Assembly: GCF_009688965.1 (NCBI RefSeq)
Contig: NZ_AP021875.1
Span: forward strand, 6,696,001-6,760,000
Origin: Desulfosarcina widdelii
GTDB taxonomy: Bacteria; Desulfobacterota; Desulfobacteria; Desulfobacterales; Desulfosarcinaceae
Length of the DNA stretch: 64,000 nt
Reading direction: 5' to 3'
The translations under genes were made by a program, and so were the position numbers. Below the pieces are notes generated by a model. That model ran no database searches and was not told where the DNA came from. It saw nothing but the letters and a program-made list of their open reading frames with translations. Of the stretch, positions 60,083 to 64,000 are shown piece by piece. Positions within the stretch are counted from its first letter, which is position 1; the number at the start of each line of letters is the position of its first letter.

Positions 60083-60394
60083 ACGGATTTCGCGTATTGC
60101 CCCCGGATTTCTCAACCGCAGCCGGTCAAAGTGCTGCAGGGTGACCCTATTTGGATTTACTTTCTGCTCTTCGCTGTCATGCCTGCGACGATATGGGTGT
60201 GTTGGTGGGTAACCACCGCCTTTGTCAGCCATTCGCGGATGAACTAGGCTCCTAAACTACGTCAGCGACGATAAGAAATCCGAATGCGGCCGCCCTGCAT
60301 CGCGCTCTTTTGCGCCTTGTTTTTTGCTCCGGGATGGGCAATAGTGGCGTCATCGTTGTGAATCCAAGCGATTGTTTGAAAAAAGGAGAGAAAA
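60083..60394. other. Intergenic region before the metallo-beta-lactamase gene
   Basis: No gene recognised in 312 bp. AAAAAAGGAGAGAAAA just before 60395 is a strong ribosome binding site. No clear promoter or terminator seen. Confidence 0.4.
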
Positions 60395-61969
60395 ATGCAC
60401 ATCACATTTTACGGCGCGGTGAGGGAAGTGACCGGTTCCATGCACCTGTTGAGTACCGACGAGGACCGTATTCTGCTGGACTGCGGTCTGGTCCAGGGGC
60501 GGAGGAAAGAATCCGCGGAGAAGAACCGGGTGCTTCCCTTCGATCCCCAAATCCTCACCAACATGATTCTCTCCCATGCGCACATCGACCATTCCGGGCG
60601 GATTCCACTGCTGGTCAAGAAAGGATTCGGCGGGCGCATTTACTGTACCCGGGCCACGGCCGACGCTTGCGGCTTCCTGCTCCCGGATTCGGCCCATATC
60701 CAGGAGAGCGATGCCGAATACCTCAATTACAAGACCGTCCGGGGTGCCCTGTCCCGCATGCGTCCAGGCGAATACGGCAATACCAGCAAGCGCGAACTGC
60801 AGGATGTCAGGAAGTTGCTGAAAAAAAATGGACACAAACTCGATGTCGATGTGATCAACGAGTATATCCAGCGTTTTCACCTCAAGGGAGTTGAGCCGCT
60901 GTACACCACCTTCGATGCGGAACAGGCACTCAAGGCTTTCGAGGGCATTCCCTATCGCAATCCGGTAACCATTGGAAGCGGTGTCACCTGCAAGCTCTTC
61001 GAAGCCGGCCACATCCTGGGTTCAGCTGTTGCCATGATTCGATACGAGGCCAACGGCAAATCACGCACTGTGTGTTTTTCCGGGGACATCGGCCGTTACG
61101 ACAAACCGATTCTCAGGGACCCGTCCAACCACCTCGATGGTTTTGCAAAAGATGTGGACCTGATGATTATGGAAAGTACTTACGGCAACCGGGATCACGA
61201 ACCGGTGATCGACCTGCGCCCCCGGCTCAAGAAAGTGCTCAACGAGACGTTCGAACAGGGCGGCAGCGTGCTGATTCCCTCCTTTGCTTACGGACGGACC
61301 CAGGAATTGCTCTATGTTATCCATGAATTGTATGCGGACGGGGAGGTGCCGGCCATGCCGGTATACGTGGACAGCCCGCTGGCCATCAACATTACCAAGG
61401 TGTTTGGCGAACACCCCGAAGTGTACGACAAGGAGACCCACGAAACCTTTCTCCAGCAGGGCAAAAATCCGTTTGCGTTCAAACAGGTGAAGTTCACCTC
61501 AAGCGTCGAGGCATCCATGGCGCTTATGCGCGAGGAAAGCCCGCATATCGTTATCTCGGCGTCCGGTATGTGCGAGGCCGGACGCATCCTGCACCATCTG
61601 CGCTATAAGATTCACGATCCCAAAAATACGATCCTGATCGTGGGCTACATGGCCAACCACACCCTTGGCCGCCGCATTTTGGAACAGGGTACCGCCTACG
61701 AGGCGTCGGGGCGGTCGGGAGAGCCTCCCATCGTCAAAATTCTCAACAAGGAGTACCCGTTGAAGGCGCGGGTGGTTAAGATCGGTGGGTTTTCGGCCCA
61801 CGGGGACAGGAACGAGATGTTGCGGTTTTTGAAGCAATCCGACCTGAATATCAAGCGGATTGCCGTGGTCCACGGCGAAGAGGACCAGAGCCTGGCGTTT
61901 TGCCAGCGGCTGAAAGACGAGGGCTACGATGCGATGGTGCCCCGCGTCGGCGAAACGCTGGCGATTTAA
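60395..61969 (+). CDS. Beta-CASP metallo-beta-lactamase RNA-processing protein
   Basis: 524 residues. N-terminal MBL domain with SHAHIDHSGRIP (HxHxDH) and an insert, the EAGHILGSAVAMIRYE His motif, SGDIGRYDKP, and ESTYGNRDHE; then the beta-CASP domain with PSFAYGRTQELLYVI and a C-terminal GFSAHGDRNEMLRF RMMBL motif. This is the CPSF/YhfI-like group of RNA endo- or exonucleases. The bacterial substrate is not established. Confidence 0.9.
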   Translation: MHITFYGAVREVTGSMHLLSTDEDRILLDCGLVQGRRKESAEKNRVLPFDPQILTNMILSHAHIDHSGRIPLLVKKGFGGRIYCTRATADACGFLLPDSAHIQESDAEYLNYKTVRGALSRMRPGEYGNTSKRELQDVRKLLKKNGHKLDVDVINEYIQRFHLKGVEPLYTTFDAEQALKAFEGIPYRNPVTIGSGVTCKLFEAGHILGSAVAMIRYEANGKSRTVCFSGDIGRYDKPILRDPSNHLDGFAKDVDLMIMESTYGNRDHEPVIDLRPRLKKVLNETFEQGGSVLIPSFAYGRTQELLYVIHELYADGEVPAMPVYVDSPLAINITKVFGEHPEVYDKETHETFLQQGKNPFAFKQVKFTSSVEASMALMREESPHIVISASGMCEAGRILHHLRYKIHDPKNTILIVGYMANHTLGRRILEQGTAYEASGRSGEPPIVKILNKEYPLKARVVKIGGFSAHGDRNEMLRFLKQSDLNIKRIAVVHGEEDQSLAFCQRLKDEGYDAMVPRVGETLAI

Positions 61970-62478
61970 GGGCGAAGGCCGGTCAACATAAAGCAACGAC
62001 CATCGGGTTGATGGCCGTAGAGAAATTCAGGGTCACACCTATCGATTGGCGGCCGGGCGTCAACGGCCTAAAATTCACTGCATCACTATTTCTTTTTATC
62101 CAACAGACACCCGTCGAAAATAGGATTAAGGTCCATCCATTGATCGGCGGGCCAGATTTGGTCCGCCAACTGTTTGGCCTGGTGTTTAACTGCGGCCGGC
62201 AGATCTTCCTATCGGATGTTCAAGGTGAAATCGATGATATACGAAGTCAGATAGCCCATTGCGATCCTTTCGTTTTCTACTGGATTCAATATAAATTCGG
62301 TTTGTTATTTAACGCGGCGGCCCCCATTTTTCGTATTCCTGCCTTCGGATCAAAGCTTTCGCCTCAGACGAAAAATAAAATATTCCGCTTGATATTATTG
62401 CAAACGAAAATTTTTACTATTGAAAATTTTTTAATTTGATAATAGACATGAACAATATTTTTCAAATAGAAATTTTAC
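61970..62478. other. Intergenic region upstream of the Lrp/AsnC gene
   Basis: A 179-codon open frame spans 61900-62439 but shows no family signature and begins inside the preceding gene, so I do not call it. Bases about 62380-62475 are strongly AT-rich with inverted TTGAAAAATA-like arms, as expected of a promoter bound by an Lrp-type protein. Confidence 0.4.
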
Positions 62479-62967
62479 ATGAGGTGCTTCTTGGACAAAG
62501 CCATACTCGACGCATTGGATAACGAGATCATTCACTCGCTAACGGAAGATGGGCGCATGTCGTTCGGTGAAATGGCAAAAAAGCTCAATGTTACAGCGCC
62601 GACGATTCGAAGCAGGGTCAAACATCTCGAGGATAAAGGGTTGTTCAAAGTATCCGGCCTCGTAGATCCCAGTCGGCACCCAGACATGATCACCGCCTTG
62701 GTCGCGATGAGTATCCAATCCAAAGGAACGTTGGATGGCATCGTGGAAAAGATATCCCGTCTTCCCAATGTCGCCTGGGCAGGGGTGGTTGCCGGACGTT
62801 ACGATATCATTGCGGAGGTCGTCTGTGTGGGCGGAAAGGAAGAACTGTATCGATTTACCACGGAAACGATCCTTACCTTTGGCCATGTTGTTCGAAGCGA
62901 AACATTCATCATTATGAAATCCAAACAAAATTGGTTGCGCCTGCCCGAAGGGGTCGAGCGCATCTAG
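62479..62967 (+). CDS. Lrp/AsnC family regulator
   Basis: 162 residues, or 158 if TTG 62491 (with GAGGTG just upstream) is the true start. Helix-turn-helix LTEDGRMSFGEMAKKLNVTA, then PTIRSRVKHLEDKGLFKVSG; the RAM ligand domain follows (VAWAGVVAGRYDIIAEVVCV, FTTETILTFGHVVRSETFII). Such proteins respond to amino acids. It is 24 bp upstream of an opine dehydrogenase-like gene, which it probably controls. Confidence 0.85.
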   Translation: MRCFLDKAILDALDNEIIHSLTEDGRMSFGEMAKKLNVTAPTIRSRVKHLEDKGLFKVSGLVDPSRHPDMITALVAMSIQSKGTLDGIVEKISRLPNVAWAGVVAGRYDIIAEVVCVGGKEELYRFTTETILTFGHVVRSETFIIMKSKQNWLRLPEGVERI

Positions 62968-62991
62968 ACTCGGAACGATTGGGATCACCCG

Positions 62992-64000
62992 ATGAACATT
63001 GCTGTATTGGGTTCGGGAAACGGAGGCTGTGCGGTTGCCTTCGACTGCGCGGCCTGCGGTCATCCGGTCCGTCTGTTCGATTTTGAACGATTCCCGCAAA
63101 ACATTCAAGCGGTGAATGAAGATGGAGGCATTCATTGCGAGGGCATCCTTGATGGATTTCAACCGGTGGGTTATGCCGGACACGATATTGAAATAGTGCT
63201 GGAAGGGGCCGACATCATTTACGCGGTCGGTCCGGCATACAGCACCAAACCCTTTGCCGAAGCCTGCAGGTCGCACCTCAAAAAGGGACAGGTCGTAATC
63301 GTCTGTCCCAGCTCCTGCGGGGGTGCCGTCGAATTCAAAAATGGTGCCGGTCTCGATCTTCGTGACGAGGAGGTTGTCGTTGCCGAAACATCGACGCTGC
63401 CGTATGCCGTTCGGCTGTTCGAACCCGGCAAAATCAAGATTTTCAACAAACTCAAGGGTGGCGTGTTCCTGGCCTCAATTCCTGCGAAAAATACCAATAC
63501 CGTATTGGAACGGGTATGGGATGTCTATCCAGCGATGAGCGCCGCGAAGAATATCCTCCAGACCAGTTTGCAGAACGGCAACCCGGTCATCCATCCTGCG
63601 ATTACGCTCATGAATGTCGGCTTGATTGAACGCACCCAGGGCGATTTCGAGTTCTACCATCAGGGGGTCACGCCGGCGGTCGGCAGGCTGGTCGAGGCGG
63701 TGGACCGGGAACGGATCGCCATTGGAAATGAATTGGGGGTAGAGGTCATCCCCGATCCGGAATTGGGTGTCATCCAAGGATATATGACCGAGGCAACCTA
63801 TGACAACGGTTTCGTGACCGCCCCGGGATTCGCAGGGGTCAAAGCCCAACCCCGTCTGGATTACCGCTACTTCAATGAAGATGTAGGGTACGGTCTGGTG
63901 TTTCTTCAAGACCTCGGGAAACAGGCCGGTGTGGCAACCCCGGTAATATCCGCCGTGATCACAATGGCTTCCGTCGTGATGAAAAGGGATTATGTGGCGG
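62992..64000 (+). CDS. NAD-dependent opine (octopine/nopaline) dehydrogenase-like protein, 3' truncated by window end
   Basis: The frame stays open from ATG 62992 to the edge, giving 336 residues. N-terminal MNIAVLGSGNGGCAVAFDCA is the NAD-binding fingerprint; GPAYSTKPFAEAC and VVIVCPSSCGGAVEF follow; NPVIHPAITLMNVGLIE carries the His used by octopine dehydrogenases. The family couples amino acids such as arginine with 2-oxoacids, or splits the opine oxidatively. Next to an Lrp-type regulator, opine or N-carboxyalkyl amino acid catabolism is likely. Release of arginine would feed the OTC/carbamate kinase region, but that link is speculation. Confidence 0.85.
   Translation, partial: MNIAVLGSGNGGCAVAFDCAACGHPVRLFDFERFPQNIQAVNEDGGIHCEGILDGFQPVGYAGHDIEIVLEGADIIYAVGPAYSTKPFAEACRSHLKKGQVVIVCPSSCGGAVEFKNGAGLDLRDEEVVVAETSTLPYAVRLFEPGKIKIFNKLKGGVFLASIPAKNTNTVLERVWDVYPAMSAAKNILQTSLQNGNPVIHPAITLMNVGLIERTQGDFEFYHQGVTPAVGRLVEAVDRERIAIGNELGVEVIPDPELGVIQGYMTEATYDNGFVTAPGFAGVKAQPRLDYRYFNEDVGYGLVFLQDLGKQAGVATPVISAVITMASVVMKRDYVA

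Noticed and set aside
61900..62439. Open frame of 179 codons after the beta-CASP gene
   Set aside because: Starts inside the upstream gene, has no ribosome binding site and no family resemblance; probably chance.
1..64000. tRNA, rRNA or CRISPR array
   Set aside because: No tRNA-like cloverleaf, rRNA sequence or regularly spaced direct repeats were noticed on reading; a covariance-model and CRISPR search would be decisive.

Overview
The window looks like a chromosomal segment of a sulfate-reducing member of the Desulfobacterota, most like the Desulfosarcina/Desulfococcus group. The main reasons are a complete dsrMKJOP operon (membrane complex of sulfate reduction), a 2-oxoacid oxidoreductase operon, an MttB-superfamily methyltransferase, moderately high GC, and several families of palindromic intergenic repeats. 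This placement is inferred from gene content; no rRNA or tRNA gene was seen.

Layout. 0-5.6 kb: end of a membrane protein, a class IV aminotransferase, a GNAT acetyltransferase, a YgiQ radical SAM protein, a small Arg-rich protein and an XRE-cupin regulator. 6.0-10.4 kb: a four-gene 2-oxoacid oxidoreductase operon in which one subunit fuses a GltD-like FAD/NAD(P) module to a ferredoxin domain. 10.7-18.9 kb: PilZ protein, NifU-like scaffold, RsbRD-type protein, dsrMKJOP and epd. 18.9-29.3 kb: a sigma-54 activator divergent from a methyl-cycle cluster (SAM-dependent methyltransferase, metK, ahcY, MttB-family protein), then UspA and GAF proteins. metK is cut in two by an IS1182-like element with matching terminal inverted repeats and a 6-bp target duplication. 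29.4-33.1 kb: a three-subunit molybdenum hydroxylase on the minus strand.

33.4-51.9 kb: a PP-loop thiolase-type protein, then an accessory catabolic region: a maleate isomerase/EutA-like protein, a creatinase/ectoine-hydrolase-like M24 protein, a GntR regulator, a Pot-type ABC transporter, ornithine carbamoyltransferase, carbamate kinase, an arginine:glycine amidinotransferase-like enzyme and a COG2403-type P-loop protein. These are followed by an aspartate carbamoyltransferase (opposite strand), a PAS-LuxR regulator and argA/argB-like genes. I read this as a pathway that imports a guanidino or related cation, moves or removes its amidino group, and recovers ATP through carbamoyl phosphate. 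It resembles an arginine deiminase pathway with an AGAT-family enzyme in place of ArcA. The substrate is not known from sequence.

51.9-62.0 kb: housekeeping genes (rlmN, ffh, rpsP, khpA, rimM, trmD, an RNA methyltransferase, rplS, rnhB, yraN, rsmI, a phosphopantetheinyl transferase, a beta-CASP metallo-beta-lactamase protein). 62.5-64 kb: an Lrp/AsnC regulator and an opine dehydrogenase-like gene that runs off the window.

The strongest points for follow-up are the guanidino/carbamoyl-phosphate region, the sigma-54 control region with two matched TGTA-N7-TACA operators spaced 188 bp, and the IS-split metK.
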